Shown one piece after another: positions 22,701 to 35,200 of a stretch of 64,000 nucleotides of DNA. The notes beneath the pieces are model-generated. The model did not search any database and had not been told where the DNA came from. It saw nothing but the letters and a program-made list of their open reading frames with translations. Origin of the DNA: Piper betle (lineage: Eukaryota; Streptophyta; Magnoliopsida; Piperales; Piperaceae); NCBI GenBank assembly GCA_033002965.1, contig JAURVB010014165.1, positions 1 through 64,000 on the forward strand, given 5' to 3'. The position numbers were made by a program, and so were the translations under genes. The number at the start of each line of letters is the position of its first letter. Positions within the stretch are counted from its first letter, which is position 1.

Positions 22701-24040
22701 CCCATCGGTGATATCTTTCATGACTGGCTTACGACCGCTGTCTAGACACTAAGCATACTACATAGAGACATGTGGGCTAGAGCATGAAGCATAATCATCG
22801 GCATCGATGCTGAGGGATCTCAGGTCAGTGATCTGCTATCATGGTGTTGAATTTGCCACAGTGTAGTCCCGGGTATGTGTAAGGGCAATAGGTATGCCTA
22901 CTGCCACGTACACAACTATGTTATGCTGGTAAACTATTCATGGGCCACGTGCCATATAGGGATGGCCAATACTGTAGGAGTCTTATAATTCATGGCCACC
23001 AGGACTAGCTTTTCTATAGACTAAGTCATGGGGTACATAACATATGTATAAAATACATATAGGAGGCACTTAAATGAAAAGAGTCGCTATGTTTGACTAT
23101 GTAGTAGCTATAAGGAGGAAAAAGTATAAGGGAAAAGATATACTAAGGCATAGGTATTGTAAAACATGGGAAGATAATACAATATCAACTATGGATATGT
23201 GCATCATTCCAAAAGTAGCAATTGATGCATTCACAAAGAACGACCCCCTACACGCGGATGGTGATCATTAATCCCAAAGAACAACCATTGGCATAAGGGT
23301 CAACACGAGTCTCAACCCCATGTACGTAATGATAGCTATTAGATTATTGTGACTCACTTGACTAGGGTAGGCTTTCAAACGAAGGTGGACAAGTCATTTG
23401 TAAGCCCTTAGGAATTATACCCATCCATTTGTCGATCAAGTGTTCCTTATTACTGACTACATGTAGTGGTTGTTTTACCAGTCTCGGTGGTTGTGCACTA
23501 CCCACTAATTTATTAAATTTTATCCAAATAATACCCTAAGTACAAATGAATGAATTTAAGTTATTTTTTTAAAAGTATTAACCTAAGATGATGATTTATA
23601 ACTACATCCTAACTAATACATGTGATTATCTTCGAATAAATAATAGATGTTGGAATAATTATGGTGGCTAACAATCTACCTTCTTTACGAAATTTCGTCT
23701 TTAGAATTCTTTTCCTCCGTCTATTAACCTAACTCGTGTCCATAATCTAATCCAACTGGTCAACTGAAGGTGCTAATTTTGGGAGAGAGATAATCAAGAT
23801 CACACGTCAAATAAATTAGATCCTTATAAATCTTTACCATCCTTAAGTGGATTGATAGACAAATAATAGTAGAAGTCTTAATCAAAAATAAGTGATTGAA
23901 TCAATTACAACTTGCACAATAAATTCCAAAGTGAGTAAGTAAATCAGTTAAGTCTATACTAATTAAAGACTAAGTTTCAACCAGTGAGTCAAACCATGCA
24001 AGAACTTCAATTGTTTTGAACCCGCTTACTTAATGAAGAG
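19711..24040. other. non-coding repeat-derived DNA
   Basis: No gene can be supported. 21560-21880 is a locally G-rich purine stretch whose overlapping frames on both strands reflect composition, not coding. 23660-23780 again has LTR-like wording (…CTACCTTCTTTACGAAATTTCGTCTT…). I see no complete element. Confidence 0.4.
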
Positions 24041-25265
24041 CAGACCGAAGGCAAAAAAAGATAGAAATGCCCTCGCAACCCGTGCAATGGGAAAAGGATA
24101 GGAGGCTAGTGGGTGGCCAGCAGTGACGATCCACCGGCCGGAAACAGTACAAATTGACAGAAATTTTGTAGGGGAGTCTAAACACTGCAGTGGTCTATAG
24201 GGGCAATGCGGCGGCTGTGAAAAAACAGCCGAAACGTCAGGCAGTGCTGCAATCACCGGCCAAAATTTCCGGCAACAATGGCAGTGAAGAAGGCAATCCA
24301 TGGCCTAACATTGGTGGGGATCGACTGATCACCACCCAAGAAATCGAATAGGGGTGGTGGCGAACGAACATTGTCGAAATTTCGGTTGTCTGGAATCACG
24401 TAGAGAAGTTGCCGGAGAAACCATGTGAATCGGATTTTTGGGAAAATTTTGATGCTTGGCGGCCACGACTATGGCGTTGGTTTGAAATTCCACCACATTC
24501 ACATGATATTGTGTAATATGGAGAATCCAAAACCAAAGAGAACACCAAAAATGGAGATTAAACCTCAGAGATATGAAGGTGCAAAGTTGGATTCTCGAAA
24601 CGAACACATGCGATCTGGCCAACTTTCCGGCAATCTTCCAGTCACTGCCGAAAGTGGACGGAATTCCGATTGGCTGCTTTAGAAAGTTTGCAATGTAAAG
24701 AATACGTTGGGTTTTTGGACACAAGGGTAAAAAATTGTGAGGGTTTAAAGATTGCCCTTTGTATCGGAAGATGAAAAGGTGCAATCCAACATGGACACAT
24801 CAGCTGACATGGTTTCTGACCGAGCCTGACTGCTAACATGAGGCCAAGGGGCAAAAACACATAACCAACTTATCGGAAAGCTATGACAAAAGTCACAACC
24901 GGGCCAAACTCATCCGGAGTGCGCCCAAATCCAAAATCGCATCCACAAACCGTGAGGCAATCACCACACAGATCCCAACTAAACGTGAATGAAGGCAGGA
25001 TTTTTCGTTCTACTCTTCATAACCTAAATCTACCCGTAAGACAAAAACGCTCCTCTAACGTAAAGCGACCCTAACCACAACACCCCCATACAACACATTA
25101 AGGGAAACCACACACACCGCAAAGTCAACTGGACTTGCAAACCGGACAAAACCAAATCAACCAAGTTAGAACTGCATCTAGCCAACAAATGTATCAAACA
25201 AACCAAATCAAGCCAAACTGACCAAAACCAAAATAAAATCTTTGGTCGAAGTCCAGGGTTTTACA
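24041..25265 (+). mobile_element. gypsy LTR fragment, 3' end
   Basis: A GC-richer tract with GGCCGG words ends in CCAGGGTTTTACA at 25265. It resembles the 3' part of the solo LTR ending at 40632 (…CTGGGGTTTTACA) and the fragment at 45061-45950. The matching TGTAA start and a target duplication were not found, so this is called a fragment. Confidence 0.5.
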
Positions 25266-26240
25266 AACACAGCACAAAAATAACTGAGATACTGTAACAT
25301 AGCATAATTACTAATAAATTAATAATGAAATCATGATTTAAATAATTAATACTACTCATATGACTTACCGGTAAGCCTTAGTAGGCTAATAAATTAATAA
25401 TGAAATCATGATTTAAATAATTAATACTACTCATATGACTTACTGGTAAGCCTTAGTAGGCTAGAGTATTAACATAACATAACATGAAAATGTAAGCAAG
25501 TTAACTACCCAAGTGACTTATATGTAAGCCCTGGTAAATGAACTTAACTAATAACATGAATAATGTATTCAATACTAACCTTGGAAGGCACGGACAAAAA
25601 CATAAAACTCATAAAGACCAAAATATGTTTTGACACGTTGGCAACTTCACCGTTAACTGATTATTTGGCACCTTGGGGCCAACTATGAATGATTGCTTCT
25701 TAACTCAAGTTGGACAAATGCAATAGCAGCCACATGACCCACATGAAACATGAATATACCACTAGTGATCACTAGCACCATCAAGATAGTAACCTAGAAC
25801 ATGTACTTTCGTCCTTTTTAGAAGAGATGCACTAAAGCTTATAATATAATATGTTTACTAAGTCATTACGACATGAATTAAATAAAACTACGTGAAAATA
25901 TATTGTTAGGTCTAGACCTTGCATGCTTTGACTTCACATGAAAACTATGAGCCTTGGTATTACACTGATATACTAATAAAATGAAATAATGATAACATGA
26001 TAACTAACTACTATAAAATGATAACATGTTAAAAATTGATTCCAAATATCAATTAATTTGACAAATTATCCTCTCATATATTAGAGCATTGGATATCAAT
26101 GCACCATGACTCAACCACATAAACTGAGAAATTCTATGCATCTGATATTAGTCATGACTAGATATACAAATAAAAATTTTGGGCGTTGAAAAATGATGAG
26201 TCTACTACGGATGTCTTATTCTAAATGAAGAAAATACTAT
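25266..26240. other. non-coding; inverted relative of 46700-47640, with a tandem repeat
   Basis: It contains a two-unit tandem repeat (listed separately) and words such as GACTTAC-GGTAAGCC(T)TAGTAGG and ACTAGTGATCAC. These recur on the opposite strand at 46900-47560. No gene. Confidence 0.5.
25311..25462. repeat. tandem duplication, two units of 75 bp
   Basis: Units 25311-25385 and 25386-25460 both read CTAATAAATTAATAATGAAA…GTAAGCCTTAGTAGG. They differ by one base by eye (ACCGG against ACTGG), so this is a recent duplication. Confidence 0.95.
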
Positions 26241-26953
26241 CTAAGTAATAATGGTAAAAGTACCGATTATTACAACCATCAACTTCAATTTCTTCTTGTG
26301 TTTAGCAACCATGATAGAGCCTTGATAAAGGTCTTCAGACATTTCTTGATAATCATCTTCATATTCCTCTTCTTCCTCACGAGGAATGAAACAAAACTCA
26401 TTTAAGAGTTCATCTATACTTTCTTCGTCATCACCCTCCATGGTGGCTTTCAAGATTTTCCTATACCTTTCTTCGTCATTATTTCTTTTTTATTCTTCTT
26501 CCTTGTTAGGACACTTACTTTTCTTGTAGTCGAAACCATTAAATTCATAACATTGAATTTTTTAATTTATCTATTTTCCTCTTTTTGTCACTGGCTTATT
26601 TTTCAAGAAAGTCATAAATTTCCTAGTTAATAAGGCCATAACTTCATCATTATAAAAAAACAATTGTAAAGTAAGGTCCTTGTTATCTGTTTCTTTTTTA
26701 GGGCATTCTTTGTAGTATACCCATGACTATTAAGAGACCTAAGCAACTCTTCAAGGGTCATGGCCTTGAGATTCTTTACTTCTTCAATAGTCGTCACCCT
26801 TGGTCTCAACTCAGTATGCAAAGATGCAAGTAACTTTTTGTTGATTACATCCGAACTCAAATCCTTATTGAAATTTTGAAGAGCTTACAGAATGTCATTC
26901 AATCGGTTGTATATGACATTGATACATTCACGTTCTTCCATCTTGAGGGCTTC
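26241..26953 (-). pseudogene. copia (SIRE-like) gag, C-terminal part
   Basis: On the minus strand the text reads EALKMEERECINVIYNRLND, a stop, then SSDVINKKLLASL and RPRVTTIEEVKNLKAMTLEE. This is the UBN2-type gag pattern of plant copia elements. Below it are a ruined zinc knuckle (CYEFNGFDYKKSKC: second Cys changed to Phe, His to Tyr) and an acidic tail. The gag is cut at 26953 by the LTR of another copia element. Its N-terminal part reappears at 28060-28330. Confidence 0.8.
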
Positions 26954-27495
26954 TGTTACGAAATATCAACCCGACAATTAGTAGAAATAAGAATAATCAA
27001 AGAAGAATAATGAAAAAAAGTAGAGACACACATATTTTTATGTTGAAAACCATCTTTATCACAAGGGTTTAAAACCACGGTGGACATGATCAAAAGCATC
27101 ACTCTATTACCAAGAGATTACAACCCTCTTTGTCACCAATATGATGATTACAAAAGATACAACAAGGAATCTAAGCCAAACCCATTTACCAGAGTACAAG
27201 GATCACCCATATCTCACACAATCATCTCATACACAAGAATTACAATGTAAGACCTCTCACATTAAGATTAGAATAAAAGACTTTCTCTGTGTGCACTGAG
27301 ACAAGAAGAGATGTAAGCTATTTATAAATATCACGTAAGGTGTGTAACTCCGATAATTGAAAAGTCATTGACAATATGTTCCACTTTATGAAAATCAAAG
27401 TGGTCAGCAATAAAACCACTCATTAATGAGCCCTTTCAGTTTCCACAGTCCTTTGTAATCTTCCCATCACGGCAATAGGGCTACTTGCAACACCA
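26954..27495 (-). repeat. 3' LTR of copia C (about 542 bp)
   Basis: On the minus strand it starts TGGTGTTGCAAGTAGCC right after CTCCAAGTGGGAGAT, the usual copia polypurine tract, and ends …TTTCGTAACA at 26954. It lies directly 3' of an RNase H fragment. The far flank is the interrupted gag, so copia C was inserted into the older gag. Confidence 0.75.
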
Positions 27496-27586
27496 ATCTC
27501 CCACTTGGAGACCTATTGCAGTCTCCGCAACCTCTCATCCATAGTGTCCAATGTTTTTACATCAATCGTTCTAGTCCCTATTGTAA

Positions 27587-28029
27587 CATTCAACATAAAT
27601 GCACTAAAGTTGGGTAGAAGCTCAACTTTTGTCCATCCACAGGTTTTGTTAACATATTAACATGACTTTTATTGCCGTCAACCTTCACCCATTTGAACTG
27701 TCCATCCTCTAGCAAGGATCTAATGAAATGGTACCTCAAGGGAATATGTTTTGTCCTTAAGCGAATTGTCCAGTTCTTTGAAAGATGAATCACACTCGAA
27801 TTGTTGGTGAATAATCTTCAATAAACTCCATCAAGTGTTGAACCCAAATGAATTATTTTCTATCGAATATAAAGCAACAATTTTCTCTAAAAATCCAACT
27901 CACTGTTGTGCTGCCTATTGTAAAAATATATCTTATTGTATTTCTGCCATTATCTTTGTCACCACTGTGGTCTGAGTCCACATAACCTTCCACGTCAATG
28001 TTATCACTTGCTTGGTGTTACCACATAAC
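27587..28029 (-). pseudogene. copia C RNase H fragment
   Basis: Minus-strand translation gives VEGYVDSDHSGDKDNGR (about 28000-27950) and, nearer the LTR, RTKHIPLRYHFIRSLLEDG and NMLTKPVDGQKLSF, the normal end of a copia pol. It resembles the end of copia B (MLTKPVDGKKLSF). RT and everything upstream is gone. A 29-bp stretch (27944-27972) is duplicated at 28030-28058 at the broken edge. Confidence 0.85.
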
Positions 28030-28059
28030 CTGCCATTATCTTTGTCACCACTGTGGTCC

Positions 28060-28330
28060 TTGACTTGAGGTGTATCTTAATGTCTCACTTGCTAAAGCTC
28101 CCAAATTTCTTGAGCCGAAGTGCATCAAGATACCCTAGTATATTTGGTATCACCCATGAAACAATATAAGGCATTCATAGCTTTGGCAATCAAGGGATGT
28201 GCTTTCTATGTTTGATCATTGTATGATCCTCTTTCGATTGTAGAATTCATGTGTCCAGCAAACACAAACTTTCATAGATTAAAATCACATGAAGTTAGAA
28301 AAATTCTCATTTCAATTTTTCAATATGTGT
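28060..28330 (-). pseudogene. copia (SIRE-like) gag, N-terminal part
   Basis: The minus strand reads AMNALYCFMGDTKYTRVS and TSAQEIWEL, the typical start of a UBN2-type gag. It continues the same old gag found at 26241-26953 and is separated from it by copia C. Stops are present. Confidence 0.7.
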
Positions 28331-28620
28331 AGTTAGATCCATCAAAGAAAGGTAGCCCTAGTGTCGATTGTCTTTAGAAGGCTCTTACCTTTCTTTCCTG
28401 GCTATTAGATTGATTCTTATACCTTCTAAGTATCCAAAACATTTCAACCTTCAATCAAATACTTTGTTGCCGAATTTTGATTTCCTGTTGGTTGGAGAAT
28501 AACTATAACATTATAACAAATAATTACATCACTCCTCACAAGGAGCACAATTGATCAATAGTATAAGCATTCAACACAAGATCACAACTGATCTTGTTTA
28601 CAACCAATCCTCACACATAA

Positions 28621-29869
28621 CGTAACAACTCGCCCGTTTTGAACCACGAGCCAAATATTACTATATAAAAATAAATAAATCATATATTAATGTTCTATTA
28701 ATTTTCAAGATTTTAATTAAACTTATGACACAAAATTTAATATAACAAATGCTTGAAATAATCTAGGCTCCATGAACTGAACAGAAATAGCCATGCAAAC
28801 AACCTAAAAGTATAATAACATATAAGAGACAAAAAAAATAATAGTCTAATAACAGAGTCCTTTATCTATCCTGACTTTACCCATCCTTTCATAATGCTCA
28901 TACTTGCGAAGGAATTCCACGTTAATGATAAAAACACTAAATAATATAATTACAAGAAATAAGTTAATATATTCCACAGTATATGAATTTGAATCTTTTA
29001 GTAATTATGACCCTATGTCGAGCTCTTATTATGCCAGGAGGGTGGCCACCCCATCCAGCTATAATCCCTTGTATGCGCACACAAGCTACGTGGCCCACAG
29101 CATGTAGTTACCAATATTTGCTATTAACTCACCCTTTCAATATCATAAGTGCATAATGAGTCATCTTGTGCAACTACGCCCTGTCACCCCTTTCAGCATG
29201 GGGGCAAATATTTAATCTCTCAAAAATTTTAAAGGTGTTGCCCCGTGTTGGACTGAGTCAATTCTTAGACCCCAGTTGTACAACACGCATGGTGGTGGAA
29301 TGTGGCCTTAAGCCAACCAAAGCTCCCAAATAAGAATATATAACATTTCGAGTAATTATACGAACCTGAAATTATGATGAGACACTTGCAATTACAACAC
29401 ATGATCCTAATATAAATAAAACTTCTCTAAAACATTTCCTTTGTGAACCAAATATGCTCACAAACTATCAAGATACTGCTCTATTTAACATCCACATAAT
29501 TTTCTTTTATATAGAAAAATATGTGTGAAATTCAAGAAGTCTCTATATTAAACTTTTATATAAAACAGCGTAATCACACATAACTATATTAAATACCAAC
29601 CATTAATATGATAACGAAAAGTCAAAAATTTACTATTGGGTTAATGCGAATGGGTGTCATCTTGCACCCACAACTCCCAATCCCAAAAATTCAATAAATA
29701 AAACCCTATTTAAAATCATCCAAAAATATCATCATACTGGTACACTAAAGGTCATGATAATTTATGATATTGATTCCCAAGAATTAATTTAATTAAATAA
29801 TATTTATGATTCGTTTTAAGATTTACAAAATCCAAAATAAAATAACTTAATTATTTTTTAGGTTTTACA
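28621..29869 (+). mobile_element. solo LTR, 1,249 bp, target duplication CATAA
   Basis: It starts CGTAACAACTCGCCCG (first T changed to C) and ends TTTAGGTTTTACA. Perfect 5-bp repeats CATAA flank it at 28616-28620 and 29870-29874. No internal polyprotein is present, so the element was reduced to one LTR. The ends match the gypsy-type LTRs ending at 25265 and 40632. It sits in a non-coding stretch that may itself be an LTR of the minus-strand gag element. Confidence 0.8.
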
Positions 29870-29874
29870 CATAA

Positions 29875-32190
29875 TCAACACAATCTTGTATACAAAAAAC
29901 ATTCCAGAGATTACAAGAATTACACCAATATATCTAAGCTCATGCTAATGAAGGTCAATAGTTGACGAAGCTTATCTGAAGCTTTCTTACACTAAAGTGT
30001 ACAACTTCTTCCAAACTCACTCAAACACTTTAACACTTTTATCATTTTGAATGTTTGAATTTCATCAATGGCCCAGCCTTCTAATCACCAAGCTTGCTCC
30101 TTTTATAAGCTACTCCAATGCCTAAATTCCCAACACTTCAAATTCAAACAATGAAGCTTCATCTCATTGAATGGCCTCCTCCAAATTCTTATGGCAACTT
30201 CAATGAAGCAGTTGAGCACCTTGACCGACTATAAGGTCATTTGGCAAAGTTATAAGACTTCACACTGATCTTTAAGACACGATCACGACCAATCATGATA
30301 CTAAGTGCAAGATCAATTGAACATTTCATTGAATGGCCTCCTCCAAATTCTTATGGCAACTTCAATGAAGCAGTTGAGCACCTTGACCGACTATAAGGTC
30401 ATTTGGCAAAGTTATAAGACTTCACACTGATCTTTAAGACACGATCATGACCAATCATGATACTAAGTGCAAGATCAATTGAACATTTCAAATCTCCAAC
30501 TTTCAATCACAAACCAAATTGACAAATTATCTTGATTTAAGTCCACTTGCTCTAATTCATTAAAAAGTCGTCATAGAGCTTCCTACATAATTCAACTTAT
30601 GATCAATGTTTCATCCTCAAAATTCGAAATCATAAAGTACAAGACTTGACAGATTTAAACATCAATCACACATTGTAAATATTTCTTGATGAGAGTCCAT
30701 GCTCAGTGCTTCTCACATAATAATTTGCACTCAGCAAATGTTTATACTTTTACATATACTAAATCATTCACCATCTCTTTATAAAAATGATCACCAAATA
30801 TATAACATGAATTATAAAAATCATCCACATATGATTTAAACTAAAGTGATTCCACAATTTTTAAAATTACATAATTCATGACAATTGTTGTATTCACATA
30901 TCAACATATGGCTAAGACATGCATAATATATCTTTTTAATCAAATTAATAAATAAAAACATACATGAGTGATTTATGTCCCACAAATCAACATGAAATTC
31001 ATTAAATGTTTGATCTTTCTCAATTGATTGGCAATTCCTCCATCAAAATTGATCATAAAATTGATAAAATTATAAGTACCCATGATTAGCATACTCAAAC
31101 AGCAAATATTACCTTGAAATTGTTAGAAAACATTACACAGATAAATCCAGAAACAGGATGTAGTTTGCCAACATGTGAACACCAATTTGAAATCTACATG
31201 AACAAAAAATTTAAATTTACTAACCAAGGCACGCTAAAAAGCGCCGATTTCAAAGTAATATTTTGGTTGTCATGCACTGGAGCCTCTATTGGTAAATTAC
31301 TCCCTCCTGAAATACTGGTAAATTACTCTACCGGGATATGAGTTTAGAATGTAACTCAACATTCTGATGGGACGTGAACAGCTAAAAGGTGCTACATCCT
31401 CACTATATGTATATACGTGTGTGTATGTGTTTGCCCGGTTAAATACGAAAAAAAACTTGAATGAGACATAACTTGGACGTTCTAATTTAACTTTTGGAAT
31501 AAGGTAGCACGTTTGATTTTACCTTAATAGAAGATTTATTTTCTGCTAGCATATTCGAGGTATGTATTTAATCTTCAAATTTCTTCTTCGCGAGTGTAGT
31601 AGTAAAGAAATCTTCCCTGATTTATTGGATCACCAAGAACTTCTCCAAAATAATTTTATCATGACCTACACTAAATAAATTTTAATTTTATACATAAGCT
31701 CTTATTAAATAATTAGATAGTCTATAATAATTTAATATCTTAGATATAGATTATGATTAACTTTAAAGATATATCCTATTTGAATGAAAAGAAGAATTAT
31801 AATTATTTCATTTTTTATTCTATTTTTTAAAGAAAATTAGACAAACTCTTACTAGTAGGAAGTTAAAAATTAAGGTTAGTCGAGTTCGAATATGTGACCT
31901 TCTACCTTAAATGATATTTTTTTATTGTTTTTACAAAATTGAGGCTAGCGAGACTCAAACTCATAAACCTTTGTAGGATGTATTATTATTATCTTTTTTA
32001 GATTTTTCTTGTCTTTCGATTAGCTGATTCTCTTACTTTTAATCTCATTCCTCTTTTATTAAAAAGAGTAGATAATTAGCTTTTATGAGCAGTCTTCAGA
32101 CTACATATATGGTATATAACATAAAAAATCTATCTTGTTGGATGCCCGACTTAATATTTTTCACAACTGAATCCGCTATTATGGTAGTCT
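29875..32190. other. non-coding DNA between solo LTR and resistance gene
   Basis: 29875-31100 continues the flank left of the solo LTR and may be the 5' LTR region of the minus-strand SIRE-like element, but I could not define its edges. It holds a recent tandem duplication (30165-30488). 31100-32190 is AT-rich 5' flank of the resistance gene with no frame I recognise. Confidence 0.45.
30165..30488. repeat. tandem duplication, two units of 162 bp
   Basis: Units 30165-30326 and 30327-30488 start CATTGAATGGCCTCCTCC and end GATCAATTGAACATTT. By eye they differ at a single base (CACGACC against CATGACC), so the duplication is very recent. Confidence 0.96.
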
Positions 32191-32200
32191 CCATATTTGG

Positions 32201-32207
32201 TATATAA
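32201..32207 (+). promoter_or_regulatory. candidate TATA box of the CNL gene
   Basis: TATATAA lies 63 bp before the ATG at 32270. The 10-mer GGTATATAAC containing it is repeated at 32111-32120. An out-of-frame ATG at 32244 would start a short upstream frame overlapping the main start. Confidence 0.4.
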
Positions 32208-32269
32208 CTTCATTTTAGCTCAAACAACATTAACATCTTCAAGATGCATCAACTCTACAGGACACCACA

Positions 32270-35200
32270 ATGGACTATGCAAGCCCCTTCCTTAGTTTCG
32301 TGTGCGATGGCCTCAAATTGGCACAAAAGCACATTGGCTATGCCACAAACATGAAAAGTGAGATGAGAAAATTAGAAGAAGAGATGGACAAACTAAACGA
32401 CGTGTCCGCAGATGTTGATAGGAAGGTTGTCATAGCACACATAAGATTTCAACCTGTGAAGGAACAAGTTGATAGATGGCAAAGAAGAGTACGAGACTCC
32501 AAAGCAAAGGTTGATGCTGATTTCCAACCTGCCATTGAAATGTAGTTGTACTGTTCGCTACCCAAATTGTTGGACTAGATACAAGCTCGGAAAAAGAGTA
32601 GTACTTGAACATAAAGAAGATGTTGCAAAGCTAATCAATGAAGGAAAAGAGTACTCCAATGGCACAGTGGTTGATCCCAGACCTTCCTTCCCCAATTGAG
32701 ATGAATATAAGGTCTATACAAGAGGAGGACAAAAGACTCTCGGATCTAGAAGCAGACATTAATTCCAAGGTCGAGGCTACTAAGAGGGAGCGCATTGTGC
32801 TCCCTAAACGTCAAGTTGAAGGGTGGATTAGGCGAGTTTCCGTGCACAAACAGGACGTGAGTGCTATCCAAAACGACTTTGAAGAGATGGAAAATTCTGA
32901 TAATCATATAAAATTGTGTTGGGTGCAGCTGAGTGAAAGAGCAGAGAACTTGTTAAAGGAAATAAAAGACCTCATATCTGAAGGACGATCTTTTGAAGAT
33001 GTGGCGGATCCATCTCGTCCAGCAATTCTGGTTGAACAAGCTAAAGTTCCCACCATTGGGCACGATGAAGTTTATGATAGGGTGTTAAGCCTCATTAGAA
33101 ACGGGCAAGTGGCAAGAATTGGCATACATGGGATGGGAGGCGTTGGCAAGAACAACACTTTTAAAGAGAATTAACAATTCTTTCAAGGGAAGTGATTTTG
33201 AGCTCATCATTTGGGTCAGCGTTTCCCAGGACCTCACTATTGGTAAAATTCAACGAAGTATTATGAAGAGGTGTGGGATGGAAAGGAAAAATGACAAACC
33301 ACATGAGATGGAAAGCAAAATACGGGATTTTCTTAAAGGCAAAAGATACGTGTTATTGTTAGATGATGTATGGGAACCATTGGATTTGAACAGTCTCGGA
33401 GTTCCAAGTGGAGATAATGAGGTGAAATCCATAATTTTGATCACCAGCCGCTCCAAAGACGTCTGCGATAGAATGAAAGCTACAAAAGTTGAAGTCGGTT
33501 GTTTGGATCCCAATGAAGCACAGGCATTATTCAGGGCAAAAGTCGGTGAAGCCATCCTTGCATCCGATCCTAAGATAGAAGAGTTGGCCAAGCAAATATG
33601 CCAACATTGTGGGGGCCTACCATTGGCACTTGAAGTGATTGGGACGGCCATGAGCGGAAAACATAATGTTTCTGAGTGGAGTGATGCCAAAAACACTCTT
33701 CAAAAACACGCACCTGGATTTGAAGACAGTGAAGAAAAACTATTTTCCCGTTTGAAGCTTAGTTATGATAGCCTAAAGAACGATACCATAAGGGAATGTT
33801 TCTGCTATTGTGCTTTGTTTCGTGAAGATTATAGAATCGACTCGTTTGACCTTGTTTGGTGTTGGATAGGGAGGGGCTGTTTGATGACGAATGCGACAAC
33901 ATTGATGCTGCTCGTAACAAGGGATACACTATCATCCGGGAATTAATAAAAGTCGGCTTGCTGAAAGATGCTGAAGAAGATGATTGGTCCGCAACATTGT
34001 ATAGAATGTCCGACTATTGGCATGTTGCAATGCATGATGTTCTCCGTGATATGGCTTTATGGATCAAGAAAGGATGAATTTAAAATCAGCAAAGGAAGAT
34101 CTGGATTTGGAAAAATCAGTGGGAAGGAAGCCAGGTTGGGCCTCACAACAATTGGAGAAGATGATTCAATGGAAAGACGAAGAAAAGAACTATTACAATT
34201 TGGTAAATCAGCTCCTAACCTCTCCACATTGATAACGACAAGCAAAGGTGCAACACTTTTTGCAGATGACATGCTTGAAGCCATGAACAAATTGAGGGTC
34301 TTGCATGTCTATGGAGGGGATAAGTATGAATTGCCACGTTCAATCGGGAGATTAAATGATCTTCGTTGTCTAAATCTATCTAATGCTAATGTTACCTTTG
34401 CGTCACTTGAGGTGTTGGCAGAGCTGGGGAGCTTAAGGATATTGATCATAAATTCTCTAGTCTTCACACCAAAATTAACTTTAGGAGGATTAGTCTCAAG
34501 GCTATTATGGGCCATAAATGTTCCGTATGGATTATCATTCAAAGGAGTAATCTCAAGGCTATCGAAATTGCAAGCCCTAATCCTGAGGCAAAACTTTTCA
34601 AATGAAATAGCAGGGATATGCGTTAGTGAACTTAAGAGCCTCCCATGTTTAGAGGATCTCCAACTATCCATCTGCAGAGAATCCTTTTTGAAGGGATTAG
34701 CCCACTCTCCTAAGCTGGCCAGGTGTGTTTCCGATTTGGAGATAACAAGGATGGATATAAGTTATTTTCGGCTTGTACAGGAAGTGGGGAGCATGGACAG
34801 GCTTAAATTCCTCCGTATTATTTACAGTGAAATGACACAGGTTGTAATAGAGGAAGAAGAAGGGTGCAAACCCAACACTCTTTGTAATCTCACGATCCTT
34901 ATATTCTCGGCTTTGAATAAATTGATTGAATTCCAGGTGTCTATGGAGCCCAAAAATTCACTTCAATACCTGAAGTCCATTTCCATCGATGGCTGCAAAG
35001 GATTGAGATTTGCCTACCTGGGTTGGCCTCTACCACAACTAGAAGTCCTTGCTGTCGTAAATTGTAATAAATTGGAAGAGATTTTCAAGATTTCAGGAAG
35101 ATCGGGCCTTGTTTTTCCCGCATTGCGTATGATCTATGTGGATGAATGTCCTATTCTCAAAATTATTTGCAGCGATGCTTTCTGTTTCCCTAGTCTTCAG

